Assembly: GCA_046565505.1 (NCBI GenBank)
Contig: JBKHYJ010000124.1
Coordinates: forward strand, 7,810 to 71,809
Length of the DNA stretch: 64,000 bases
Reading direction: 5' to 3'
Source: JBKHYJ01 sp046565505
Lineage (GTDB): Bacteria > Acidobacteriota > Blastocatellia > UBA7656
Below are positions 55,670-64,000 of the stretch, in pieces. Below the pieces are notes generated by a model. That model was not told where the DNA came from and ran no database searches. It saw only the letters and a list, made by a program, of their open reading frames with translations. How positions within the stretch are numbered: the stretch's first letter is position 1; each line of letters begins with the position of its first letter. The position numbers and the translations under genes were made by a program.

Positions 55670-57541
55670 ATGTGCGGCATCGTCGGTTACATTGATATGA
55701 ACGGGGAGCGCAGGGCCGACGAGCAAACCCTTGCGGATATGATGCGGGCGATACGCCACAGGGGGCCGGATGAGTCCGGCTATTTCATAGATGGGTCATT
55801 CGGGTTCGGCTTTCAGCGGCTCAGCATCATTGACCCCGCCGGCGGCAGGCAGCCTATGCAAAACGAAGATGGCTCAGTCGTCGTCGTATGCAATGGCGAG
55901 GTGTTCAATTACGTCGAGCTGCGCGAGAGGATGATCGAGAAAGGGCACCAGTTTCAGACCGGGTGCGATATAGAAGTCATCCCCCACCTGTACGAAGAAT
56001 ACGGCATAGGTCTTGTCGATAAGCTCAACGGGCAGTTCTCAATGGCCCTCTTCGACAGGGCGCGTCAAAAGCTGTTCATAGCGCGTGACCCATTCGGCAT
56101 CACGCCGATGCACTACGCGGTCGCGGGCGGGACATTGATATTCGGCTCCGAGGTTAAAGCCATACTGCAACACCCGCTGGCGGACCGCGAAGTGGACCTT
56201 ACGGGGCTGGATCAAATACTATCCTTCCCCGGCCTGGTCAGCCCGCGAACAATGTTCAAAGGCGTTCATAGCCTGAAGGGCGGTCATTACCTCACCCTTG
56301 AGCGCGGGTCGTTGGAAGTGAAAGGGTACTGGGATTTGGACTACCCGCGGGTCGGGGAATTCGAGTACGACAAGCCCGACCGTTATTACATAGAAGGGCT
56401 GAGGGACCTGCTGGCGCGCGCGGTCGATTATCGCCTTCAGGCGGACGCGCCCGTGGGCGTGTACTTGAGCGGCGGGCTCGACTCCAGCTTGATAGCGGCA
56501 ATGATGAAGCGGGCCGCGCCGGGTAAGGACCTGCACACTTTCTCAATCGCCTTCGCGGACCATTCGATCAGCGAACAGAAGTACCAAAGGTTGATGGTCG
56601 GGCAGATTTGCTCTACCCACCACGAAGTCACTTTCGACCGGATGGCAATCGCGGACGGTCTACGCCCGGTGGTCTATCATTGCGAATGCCCCGTGAAAGA
56701 AACGTACAACACCTGCTCGAAGGCTCTGGCGCAAACGGCGCGGGAGAATGGCATAAAAGTCATCCTAGGGGGCGAGGGGGCCGACGAGTTATTCGGCGGT
56801 TATCCCGGCTATCGCTTCGACCGCCTCAGAGAGGGCGCGGCAAGGGAATACGATCTGGACACTATCCTCGAAGACGAAATGCGAAGGCGGCTGTGGGGGG
56901 ACTGCGATATTTTCTACGAAAAAAACTACCACGCCCACGGGGAGACCAGGGCCGCGCTGTACTCAAACGAAGTCAACGCCATGTTTAATGAGATAGATTG
57001 CCTGTCCGCGGGCGACCTTATCGACAGGCAAAAATTGGAGGGCAGGCACAGGCTGCACCAGAGGTCATACCTCGACGTTAAGCTCAGGCTGAGCGACCAC
57101 CTGCTCGGCGACCACGGGGACCGAATGGCCCTGGCCCATTCGGTCGAAGGGCGCTACCCATTTTTGGACAGAGACTTCGTTGAATTCGCGCGGCAGGTGC
57201 CGCCGCGGCTGAAGCTACACCAGTTCAGCGAGAAGTACGCGCTGAAGAAAGCGGCGGCAGGGCTGGTCCCCCGGGAGATCATCTCGCGGGAGAAGCATGG
57301 CTTCAGGGCGCCCGGCAGCCCCCAACTCTTGCGCCAGAATATCGAGTGGATTGATGACCTGTTGTCTTATGAAAGGATCAGGCGGCAGGGCTACTTCAAC
57401 CCCGACACGGTGGAAAGAATCAAGGCTGAATATTCGCGGCCCGGCTATGAGTTGAACCCGCATGTGGAGGATGACTTGCTGCTCCTGGTGATTACGACAG
57501 GCATCTTTCTGGATTCGTTTGACATGCCCGACTTGAGGTAG
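55670..57541 (+). CDS. asnB: Glutamine-hydrolysing asparagine synthetase-like amidotransferase
   Basis: The 623-residue protein has both domains of class-II AsnB. The N-terminal glutaminase begins MCGIVGY, with the nucleophile Cys2, and has RHRGPDESG and CNGEVFN. The synthetase domain has the PP-loop LSGGLDSS and GGEGADELFGGY, plus RYPFLDRDFVEFA at the end. The enzyme hydrolyses glutamine and transfers ammonia to an AMP-activated carboxylate. Cys2 fixes the start at ATG 55670 despite a weak ribosome binding site. In natural-product operons AsnB homologues amidate intermediates or act in ring closure. Here it may supply ammonia to the peptide or to the PP-loop hybrid two genes on. Housekeeping asparagine synthesis remains possible. 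Confidence 0.9.
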   Translation: MCGIVGYIDMNGERRADEQTLADMMRAIRHRGPDESGYFIDGSFGFGFQRLSIIDPAGGRQPMQNEDGSVVVVCNGEVFNYVELRERMIEKGHQFQTGCDIEVIPHLYEEYGIGLVDKLNGQFSMALFDRARQKLFIARDPFGITPMHYAVAGGTLIFGSEVKAILQHPLADREVDLTGLDQILSFPGLVSPRTMFKGVHSLKGGHYLTLERGSLEVKGYWDLDYPRVGEFEYDKPDRYYIEGLRDLLARAVDYRLQADAPVGVYLSGGLDSSLIAAMMKRAAPGKDLHTFSIAFADHSISEQKYQRLMVGQICSTHHEVTFDRMAIADGLRPVVYHCECPVKETYNTCSKALAQTARENGIKVILGGEGADELFGGYPGYRFDRLREGAAREYDLDTILEDEMRRRLWGDCDIFYEKNYHAHGETRAALYSNEVNAMFNEIDCLSAGDLIDRQKLEGRHRLHQRSYLDVKLRLSDHLLGDHGDRMALAHSVEGRYPFLDRDFVEFARQVPPRLKLHQFSEKYALKKAAAGLVPREIISREKHGFRAPGSPQLLRQNIEWIDDLLSYERIRRQGYFNPDTVERIKAEYSRPGYELNPHVEDDLLLLVITTGIFLDSFDMPDLR

Positions 57542-57636
57542 CGGCGCGCCGCCCCATGACACGTGTGGCATTGTCGGCCCGGCCGTCTAATTATTGGCCG
57601 CGCCGCGGGCCAGATCAAGAGGCAGCGGGAAGTAGA

Positions 57637-59526
57637 ATGGACGAAAACGTACTGGAGATGTTTAGCCGTTCTGTGGGCAGATTCCCGCATAAGACGGCCA
57701 TTGAATCCTTCGGCAAGAGCGTCACCTACGTCGAGCTGGCAGGTCGGTCGGACCGACTGGCCCGCCTCCTGGTCGCGCGCGGCGCAGAGAGAGGCTCGCC
57801 CATCGCTATCATCTCTGACGATCAAACCCAGGTGATAATTTCTATCCTTGCCATTCTGAAGAGCGGTTGCGTCTTCATGCCGCTCGACCCGGCCACGCCC
57901 GAGAGCCGGCTGAGAGCCGCGGCAGGGGTGACAGAGGCCCGGTGGTTTATCAGTGATTCAAAATACGTCGAGAAGATCATGGAGATTACGCGCGGCGCGA
58001 AAAGCAAGGCCAGCGTGATTACTCTTGATGGCCCGGGCCCCGCCGCCGACCTTGATTCACAATGTATACAGGTTTTTCATTACGCCGGCACCGAGAGTGT
58101 CGCCGACCTCCCTTCCCCCATCAGGCCGGATGAAATGTGCTACATCTTTTTCACCTCCGGCTCGACGGGTGAGCCTAAAGCGATCGCCGGGCAGATGAAA
58201 GGCATCTGCCATTTCGTTAACTGGGAGGTAGAGACCTTTGCCATAGACGAGACGGCGCGGGTCAGTCAACTGACCACCCCGTCGTTCGACGCCATCCTCC
58301 GTGACATCTTCACGCCGCTCGCGGCAGGGGGGACGGTCTGTATTCCCCCGGGCCGCGATATAGTCCTCAGTTCAGCCGCGCTGGTCGCGTGGATCGATGG
58401 GCAGGGAGTCACGTTGCTGCATTGCGTGCCTTCGGTGTTCCGCTCGATTCTGAATTACGACCTTACCCCCGACCGCTTTAAGGCCCTCAGGCACGTCCTG
58501 CTGTCAGGCGAGCCGATGCTCCCGTATGACGTAAAGCGATGGACCTCTATCTTCGGCGACAGGACCAAGCTGGTAAACCTATATGGGCCGTCGGAAACTA
58601 CGATGACCAAGTTGTTCTACGTGGTTCGGCGTTCGGACGCGGACCGAAAGTTCATTCCGATTGGAAAGCCTATGACCGGGGCGGAGGCGCTCGTCCTCGA
58701 TGGCGGCGGCGGCCCGTGCGGCGTCGGAGAGATAGGCGAGATTTATATTCGCACGCCTTTTCGGACGCTCGGGTATTACAACCGCCCCGACCTGACGAAT
58801 GATGTTTTCGTTTTGAACCCTTCGACAAAGGACGCGGAAGACGTTCTCTACAAGACTGGCGACCTGGGCCGGCTGCTCGAAGATGGCGATCTTGAATATC
58901 TCGGCCGGCGGGATAGGCAGGTGAAGATTCGAGGGGTCAGGGTCGAGCTTGCCGAGGTCGAAAACGTGTTGTTACAGCACGACAGCGTTAGCGATGCGGC
59001 GGTCATAGATCGCAAGGGCGACGATGGCGGCAGCTATCTGTGCGCATACGTCGTTATGAGGGAAGGGGCGGCAGTCGAAGGGCTAACAGGGTTCCTCGCG
59101 CGGCACCTGCCTTCGGTGATGATCCCCACGGCCTTCATAACCCTGGATAAGCTCCCGCGAACGATCAGCGGCAAGCTCAACCGTGCGCTGCTGCCCGCGC
59201 CACAGCAGGGCGGGGATAGAAGGCCCGTCCCCTACGTCGCGCCGCGCAGTCCTATGGAGCATGCGATGGCACGCATCTGGTCTGACGTACTGCAAATCGG
59301 CTCCCCCGGAATCACCGAAAACTTCTTCACAATCGGCGGCCACTCGTTGCTCGTCATGGAGGTCTTCTCGCGCGTAGAGAGAACGCTCGGCGCGAAGATC
59401 GGGCTACAGGATTTTCTGGCTAACCCGACCATCAAGGCCCTGGCAGAAAAGGCCGAGATGGCGATACTGGCGCAGTCAAGCCTGGACGATGACCTGTCTG
59501 ATTTGTTGGACGACTCGGGGCAGTAG
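57637..59526 (+). CDS. NRPS adenylation-PCP didomain protein
   Basis: The 629-residue protein has a full amino-acid adenylation domain: TSGSTGEPKAI, the FDAILRDIF substrate strand, NLYGPSETTM, YKTGDLGRL, GRRDRQVKIRGVRVELAEVE, and the catalytic Lys in TISGKLNR. A carrier domain with the attachment Ser in FTIGGHSLL follows, then an acidic tail. There is no condensation or thioesterase domain, so it must work with partners. My hand reading of the specificity positions is D-A-R-H-L-S-L-M-T-K. Asp235 indicates an alpha-amino acid, but I cannot name it. GGGAAG before ATG 57637 selects this start over an open frame from 57556. It stands 95 bases after asnB. Confidence 0.9.
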   Translation: MDENVLEMFSRSVGRFPHKTAIESFGKSVTYVELAGRSDRLARLLVARGAERGSPIAIISDDQTQVIISILAILKSGCVFMPLDPATPESRLRAAAGVTEARWFISDSKYVEKIMEITRGAKSKASVITLDGPGPAADLDSQCIQVFHYAGTESVADLPSPIRPDEMCYIFFTSGSTGEPKAIAGQMKGICHFVNWEVETFAIDETARVSQLTTPSFDAILRDIFTPLAAGGTVCIPPGRDIVLSSAALVAWIDGQGVTLLHCVPSVFRSILNYDLTPDRFKALRHVLLSGEPMLPYDVKRWTSIFGDRTKLVNLYGPSETTMTKLFYVVRRSDADRKFIPIGKPMTGAEALVLDGGGGPCGVGEIGEIYIRTPFRTLGYYNRPDLTNDVFVLNPSTKDAEDVLYKTGDLGRLLEDGDLEYLGRRDRQVKIRGVRVELAEVENVLLQHDSVSDAAVIDRKGDDGGSYLCAYVVMREGAAVEGLTGFLARHLPSVMIPTAFITLDKLPRTISGKLNRALLPAPQQGGDRRPVPYVAPRSPMEHAMARIWSDVLQIGSPGITENFFTIGGHSLLVMEVFSRVERTLGAKIGLQDFLANPTIKALAEKAEMAILAQSSLDDDLSDLLDDSGQ

Positions 59527-59561
59527 CGCGTGGTCGGGGAATCAGTCTGTCGAAGGGTGAC

Positions 59562-62246
59562 ATGAATGTAAAAAGTAAGGTGCCCCGCTCAGGCACGGCA
59601 ACGACAGGGATGGCGACCATCGAACTCATCCTCGACGAGTTGAAGTCGAGCGGACTGGTCCTCGACTGTGCGGCATTACGTCCTGATCGCGCGTGCGAAG
59701 CGGCGGCCGAGGCCACTTTCTGCCCGGAATGCAACATCAGCTCGGCGCACCCGAATGTCTCGTTCGACGAGCGCGGCACCTGCAACCTTTGCCGGTCCTA
59801 CCGCGAGAACAAGGAAAAGATCGCCGCCTATTTCAAGACCCTATCGGACCTCGAATCCATCTTTGACAAGAATCGGCTCGCGAAGCCGAGCGAGTACGAT
59901 TGCCTGCTGCTCTACAGCGGCGGCAAAGACAGCACATACGCGCTCTATAAGTTGATGGCGATGGGTGTCAACGTAATGACCTTTACGTTCGATAACGGGT
60001 TCATATCTCAGAAGGCACTCGAAAACATCGCCAAGATAACGACCGCGCTAAACGTCACGCATGTGACCGCGGGGTTGGAAAACATGCCCGAGGTATTCAG
60101 GGAGAGCCTTGAGAAACACAGCAGCGTTTGCAACGGCTGTTTCAAAGGGCTGCTCGAACTCAGCCTCCGGCTTGCCGAGGAGAAGAAGATCAATTACATC
60201 GTCACTGGCCTGTCGCGCGGGCAGATCATTTCCGAGAGGCTGGCCTGGTTTTACGAGAGGAATATTTTTGACTGTGAACAGATCGAATCCGAGCTCGCGG
60301 TCGGCAGAAAGGTCTATCATGGGCTGGGCGATTACAAGGGTCTGCGACTTCGGGGCGTCGAACATGATTCGATATTCGACCGGATCGCGCTGATAGATTT
60401 CTACCGTTACACGGATGTCGCAAAGTCCGAAATACTCAGATTCCTCAAGCAAAGAGACGCGCTGTGGGAGCAGCCTTCGGACTGTGGCTTCTGTTCCAGC
60501 AATTGCTTGATTAACGACGTGGGCATTTTCGTCCACAAGCAGGAGAGAGGCTACCACAACTATGAAGCGCCCACCGCGTGGGAAGTACGCATGGGCCACC
60601 TGTCGCTGGACGCGGCCCGCGAAGAGTTAAGGGAGGTCGCAAGACCGGACAGGGTGCGGAGGGTCCTCAAGATCATCGGCTACGAGCCGGAATCGGGGCG
60701 AGAATCGCGCGGCCGTCAACCTGTTGTTTATTGCGTTCCTAAACACGGCGTCACCGGCGCGGACCTGTTGGATCATCTGAGGACTGCCCTGCCCAAATCG
60801 GTCTCACTCCCTGAATTGATCGCGGTGGCAGAGATACGGCGGGACGTGGCAGGGGATATAAACCGCGAAGCGTTACGAAACGCCCGGGCGTTCAGAAAAG
60901 ATTCAGCGCATGGGGGTGAAGACGGCGATTCCGGGCCGACTGAGATTACTCTGTCAATTGGGCAGCGCCAGTGGCTTGAGGCCGCGGGCGATTTTTACGA
61001 CAAGATGTGCCAGACGATTGCGTTTGAGACTCCGGGGCCTGTGGACGTTGGGCAGCTCAAACGGGCCATCTTGCAAGTGATGCTGCACCATGATGGCCTT
61101 CGTCTACGATTCGCTCACGATGGGGTGGGATGGTCACACGCTTATGCCGCCGCCGGGGGAGTTCCCTTCTCCGTAGTGAGCCTGGCCGGATACCCGAAGG
61201 CGAAGGAGGCGGCCGTAATCGAAGCGGCGAAAGCCAGAATTCGGGCGGGCCTGAATTTGTCCAAAGGCCCTGTCGCTAGGTTCACGTATTTCAGCCGGGG
61301 CGAGGGCAACCCGGGGACGCTTTTGATCTGTATTCACGAGGCGGTCATAGATAGAAGGTCGTGGCAGGTTTTGATCTCAGATCTCGAGACCGCCTATCGC
61401 CAGCAGGCCGCGGGAGAAGCAGTAGAGCTTCCGCGCAAAACGACTTCGCTCAGGAGGTGGGGCGAATGGCTGGAGTCTCAAGGGGTGAGGGAGGATGTAC
61501 AGGCGCGGCTTTCGCAACTGAGGCGGGAGATTCTCGCACCGCCGGACCAATTACCTGTGATACTGCCGGCCGGCCGAAATGACGCCGGCGGGTCAGGCAA
61601 GAAGACTGTTTCGGTCTTGCTTGACAAGGCGGGGACTGGTTCGCTGCTGAGGCTGAGAGGGCCGACGGGCCGCGGCCGCGCGGAGGCGATATTATTAACG
61701 GCGTTGATGAAGTCTATTACGGCGCGGGCCGGCCGCCGGTCCCTTTTGTGGGACCTGATGGACGCGGGACGGGCTTCGCTCGCGGACGATCTGGATTTGT
61801 CGCGGACAATAGGTCGGTTAAAGATTAGTTACCCGACGCTGTTGGAGCTAGGACCCTCGCCCGATCCGCCCGAAGAGTTGGCGTCGATCGAGCGACAGCT
61901 CTATCAAATACCAAACAGAGGGATCGTCTATGGCATGCTCCGGTACTTTAGCAACGACTATGGCGCCAAGCTATCGCCCGAGCCGCCGGGGCCGCGCCTA
62001 AGATTTTCTTATCCGGGTTGTAACGAGGAATGGCTGCCGAAGGACTCTATTTTCAAGGCGGTCGCTTTTGACGAGCGCGACAGCCTTTCGGGCCGCTACA
62101 TGCTGGACATCGCCGCCGAGGTTTTTAATGGAAGATTGCGATTTCAGTGGTCCTTCAGTGAAACGGGAGGGTGTCAAAGCGTTGTCGAGAGTCTTGCGGA
62201 TGAAACTATAGAGATTCTCAGGCGGTTGCTTTCCGCCCTGGGCTGA
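59562..62246 (+). CDS. Hybrid PP-loop ATPase / vestigial A-subdomain / inactive epimerization-like domain
   Basis: The 894-residue protein has three parts. Residues ~50-375 form a PP-loop (adenine nucleotide alpha hydrolase) domain like N-acetyl-sugar amidotransferases (WbpG type). It has CxxC pairs at 54/57 and 74/77, the SGGKDST loop at 119-125, C190/C193, and CGFCSSNC at 308-315. Residues ~385-445 resemble the C-terminal subdomain of NRPS adenylation domains, but the catalytic GK reads AGDINREAL. Residues ~463-894 follow an epimerization domain: LSIGQRQWLE, HHDGLRLRF at 509-517, NRGIVYG, FSYPG. However, HHxxxDG reads HEAVIDR at 592-598 and EGHGRE reads MDAGRAS. The activation chemistry would lie in the first part, with the rest docking a carrier-bound substrate (inference). 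AGGG precedes ATG 59562. Confidence 0.82.
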   Translation: MNVKSKVPRSGTATTGMATIELILDELKSSGLVLDCAALRPDRACEAAAEATFCPECNISSAHPNVSFDERGTCNLCRSYRENKEKIAAYFKTLSDLESIFDKNRLAKPSEYDCLLLYSGGKDSTYALYKLMAMGVNVMTFTFDNGFISQKALENIAKITTALNVTHVTAGLENMPEVFRESLEKHSSVCNGCFKGLLELSLRLAEEKKINYIVTGLSRGQIISERLAWFYERNIFDCEQIESELAVGRKVYHGLGDYKGLRLRGVEHDSIFDRIALIDFYRYTDVAKSEILRFLKQRDALWEQPSDCGFCSSNCLINDVGIFVHKQERGYHNYEAPTAWEVRMGHLSLDAAREELREVARPDRVRRVLKIIGYEPESGRESRGRQPVVYCVPKHGVTGADLLDHLRTALPKSVSLPELIAVAEIRRDVAGDINREALRNARAFRKDSAHGGEDGDSGPTEITLSIGQRQWLEAAGDFYDKMCQTIAFETPGPVDVGQLKRAILQVMLHHDGLRLRFAHDGVGWSHAYAAAGGVPFSVVSLAGYPKAKEAAVIEAAKARIRAGLNLSKGPVARFTYFSRGEGNPGTLLICIHEAVIDRRSWQVLISDLETAYRQQAAGEAVELPRKTTSLRRWGEWLESQGVREDVQARLSQLRREILAPPDQLPVILPAGRNDAGGSGKKTVSVLLDKAGTGSLLRLRGPTGRGRAEAILLTALMKSITARAGRRSLLWDLMDAGRASLADDLDLSRTIGRLKISYPTLLELGPSPDPPEELASIERQLYQIPNRGIVYGMLRYFSNDYGAKLSPEPPGPRLRFSYPGCNEEWLPKDSIFKAVAFDERDSLSGRYMLDIAAEVFNGRLRFQWSFSETGGCQSVVESLADETIEILRRLLSALG

Positions 62247-62258
62247 TTTGTTTCGGAT

Positions 62259-62283
62259 GCCCGGCGACGAAACGTCGCCGGGC
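62259..62283. terminator. Bidirectional terminator between convergent NRPS genes
   Basis: GCCCGGCGACG (62259-62269) and CGTCGCCGGGC (62273-62283) form a perfect 11-bp stem with an AAA loop, midway between the two convergent stop codons. Confidence 0.6.
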
Positions 62284-62358
62284 GGCCCGCTGCCTGAAAC
62301 GCCCGCCGTTACGCGGTCGCGACCCGGCAGGCATACCGTGGGCATTTTCCAAATCATA

Positions 62359-64000
62359 TCAGGCCGGCAGTTCGACGGGGCCGGCCTTCGCAAGCATCGC
62401 GAAAACGTCATCGTCCGAGAGTTGCTCAAGCTCTGTCAGCAGCCTGTCGGTCTCGCTCTTATCTTCCCTCTCCAAGTATCTTTCCATGATTGCCAGGGCC
62501 TGTTCGGCAATCGTCGGAGCTTCAAAGACTACTCGGAGCGGCAACTCCACATGAATTTCGTCACGAATGCGGGCTATCAGGCGAGTGCCTAAAAGCGAAT
62601 GGCCGCCCATGTCGAAGAAGTTTTCGTAGATCCCGACCTTGTCCACGGCCAACATCTCCGCCCATATGTCTGCCAGCGCCTTCTCTGTCTGCGTGCGGGG
62701 CGCCGCGAAGTCTTCAACTTGCTCAGAGCGCGTGCGGTCGGGCGCGGGCAGCGCCCTACGGTTTATCTTCCCGCTCAGCGTCAAAGGCATCGCATCAAGC
62801 ATTACGAACGCCGAAGGCACCATATAATCCGGCAGCTTCTGCCTGATAAAGCTCCGCAGCTCGCCTGCCGAAAGAGTCGCCCCCTTGTTTGCGACCAGGT
62901 AGGCGACGAGGCGCTTGATGCCGGGCTTATGCTCGCTTGCAACGACGGCGGCTTCCTCCACCGCAGGATGCTGGTTCAGCAGCCCCTCTATCTCTCCCAG
63001 CTCGATGCGGAATCCGCGAATCTTCACCTGATGGTCCACCCGCCCCAGGAATTGAATGTCGCCATTCGCTTGATAGCGAACGCGGTCGCCGGTCTTGTAC
63101 AGGCGCATCCCCGGCTCACTGCTGAACACGTCAGGTATGAACCGCTCGGCGGTCAGGTCGGGCCTATTTAGGTAGCCGCGGGCCAGGCTTACGCCGCCAA
63201 TGTAAAGCTCGCCGGGGACGCCTATGGGAGTGGGGCGCAAGTCAGAGTCAAGCACATAATTCATGGTGTTGCCGAGCGGGCGGCCGATCGCAGGGAGCAA
63301 GGGCCAGCTTTCCGGCGGCCCCGAGAGCTTAAGCTCTGTGGCCGCGTGTGTCTCCGTAGGGCCATAGTGATTGTGCAGCATGCAATCTTCCAGCCGATTG
63401 AACAGGTTAATGATGTGGGGAGTTATATGCAATTGTTCGCCGGCCGTTATGACCTCGCGAAGATTTATGGGGAGCGACTGATTGCTTGCGTACACCTCTG
63501 CTAGCTGCTGAAGCGCCACAAACGGAAGGAATATTCGATCAACGTTTGCGTCACTGATGCATTGGAGCAGCCTTTCAACGTCCCTTCGGTCTTCGTCCTT
63601 GATCAGGACCAGCGTTCCGCCGGAGCATAGGGTGGAGAATATCTCCTGGAATGACACGTCGAAACTAAATGTCGTGAATTGCAAAGTTCTCGCGCCCCTC
63701 CGAGGAGTGGAATCCTGAGTTTGCCACATTATCATATTGAAAAGCGGGCCGTAGCTCATTGCTACGCCTTTAGGCAGGCCCGTGGAGCCGGACGTGTAGA
63801 TGACATACGCGAGGTTATCCATCACCAGTCCGCTACTCACCTCCTCATTGCTACGCTTAGCTATCTCCTCCCGCTCCCTCCACACGTTTATCACCCTTAC
63901 GCCGCTCGCACCCATCATCCCCTCCGTCCCGTCCTCGGCCAGCACCACCCTCACCCCGGAGTCCTCAACCATGTACCTCAGCCTCTCTGCCGGGTAAGAC
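62359..64000 (-). CDS. NRPS C-terminal module (A-PCP), partial at right edge
   Basis: This is the 3' end of a larger NRPS gene; the frame stays open to the window edge and reads SYPAERLRYM there, mid adenylation domain. Motifs are IYTSGSTGLPKG, FDVSFQEIF, NHYGPTETH, YKTGDRVRY, GRVDHQVKIRGFRIELGEIE, the Lys in LSGKINRRAL, and the PCP Ser in DMGGHSLLG. After the PCP come only ~55 acidic residues, so there is no thioesterase here. A hand reading of the pocket gives D-V-Q-F-I-A-H-A-A-K, close to the proline code D-V-Q-L-I-A-H-V-V-K; I suggest proline or an analogue with low certainty. It converges on the PP-loop hybrid gene, sharing a terminator. Confidence 0.92.
   Translation of the reverse strand, partial: SYPAERLRYMVEDSGVRVVLAEDGTEGMMGASGVRVINVWREREEIAKRSNEEVSSGLVMDNLAYVIYTSGSTGLPKGVAMSYGPLFNMIMWQTQDSTPRRGARTLQFTTFSFDVSFQEIFSTLCSGGTLVLIKDEDRRDVERLLQCISDANVDRIFLPFVALQQLAEVYASNQSLPINLREVITAGEQLHITPHIINLFNRLEDCMLHNHYGPTETHAATELKLSGPPESWPLLPAIGRPLGNTMNYVLDSDLRPTPIGVPGELYIGGVSLARGYLNRPDLTAERFIPDVFSSEPGMRLYKTGDRVRYQANGDIQFLGRVDHQVKIRGFRIELGEIEGLLNQHPAVEEAAVVASEHKPGIKRLVAYLVANKGATLSAGELRSFIRQKLPDYMVPSAFVMLDAMPLTLSGKINRRALPAPDRTRSEQVEDFAAPRTQTEKALADIWAEMLAVDKVGIYENFFDMGGHSLLGTRLIARIRDEIHVELPLRVVFEAPTIAEQALAIMERYLEREDKSETDRLLTELEQLSDDDVFAMLAKAGPVELPA

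Noticed and set aside
1..64000. Treating the carbamoyltransferase region and the NRPS region as one gene cluster
   Set aside because: About 40 kb of unrelated single genes with their own terminators separates them.

Overview
The window looks like about 64 kb of a GC-rich, soil-type chromosome, most likely from Acidobacteriota, possibly class Blastocatellia. The best clue is a full-length ADOP-type (acidobacterial duplicated orphan) ABC permease at 2726-5170. Many large secreted proteins built from beta-propellers, lamin-tail, HYR and Ig-like domains fit the same picture, as do the DUF885, DinB, DUF3471 and DUF1080 families. This placement is inference from gene content; no rRNA or marker protein is present. 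I found no tRNA, CRISPR array, complete insertion sequence or prophage.

Left part (1-12.4 kb): an ornithine/aspartate-carbamoyltransferase-family enzyme with an unusual substrate site, a pair of related nucleotidyltransferase-fold proteins, the ADOP permease, two tandem paralogous small secreted proteins, and a TobZ/NodU-type carbamoyltransferase fused to two DUF3471-like domains. On the minus strand follow a tight three-gene unit (SnoaL-like, ornithine-cyclodeaminase-like, DinB) and an M20 amidohydrolase.

Middle part (12.8-52 kb): mainly stand-alone or secreted proteins. These include a 1096-aa tyrosinase-VWA fusion, a gene broken by one stop codon and two homopolymer frameshifts, an M49 peptidase, a DUF885 protein, inorganic pyrophosphatase and a luciferase-like oxidoreductase. 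Further on come giant exported repeat proteins, an ExeM-like nuclease, a beta-propeller di-haem cytochrome and an MltF-type lytic transglycosylase. A sigma factor overlaps a membrane protein with a degenerate LytM domain. Then come a vanadium haloperoxidase homologue, a methyltransferase with a POTRA-like/HEAT protein, a VWA protein, a seven-bladed YVTN propeller and a HipA-like kinase overlapping a DUF3037 protein. Many of these genes end in strong perfect hairpins.

Right part (52.5-64 kb): the most interesting region, a candidate undescribed nonribosomal-peptide-like pathway. A good sigma-70-type promoter precedes six same-strand genes: an acyl/aryl-AMP ligase, a free acyl carrier protein, an amidohydrolase, a glutamine-dependent asparagine synthetase, an adenylation-PCP protein, and an 894-aa hybrid. 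The hybrid joins a PP-loop (N-acetyl-sugar-amidotransferase-like) ATPase to a vestigial adenylation C-terminal subdomain and an epimerization-type condensation-fold domain whose catalytic residues are replaced. A convergent NRPS gene with a proline-like adenylation pocket runs off the right edge. I infer that the AMP ligase loads a starter on the ACP, the A-PCP proteins load amino acids, and AsnB plus the PP-loop hybrid install an amide-, amidine- or thioamide-type modification. The product cannot be predicted from the window.
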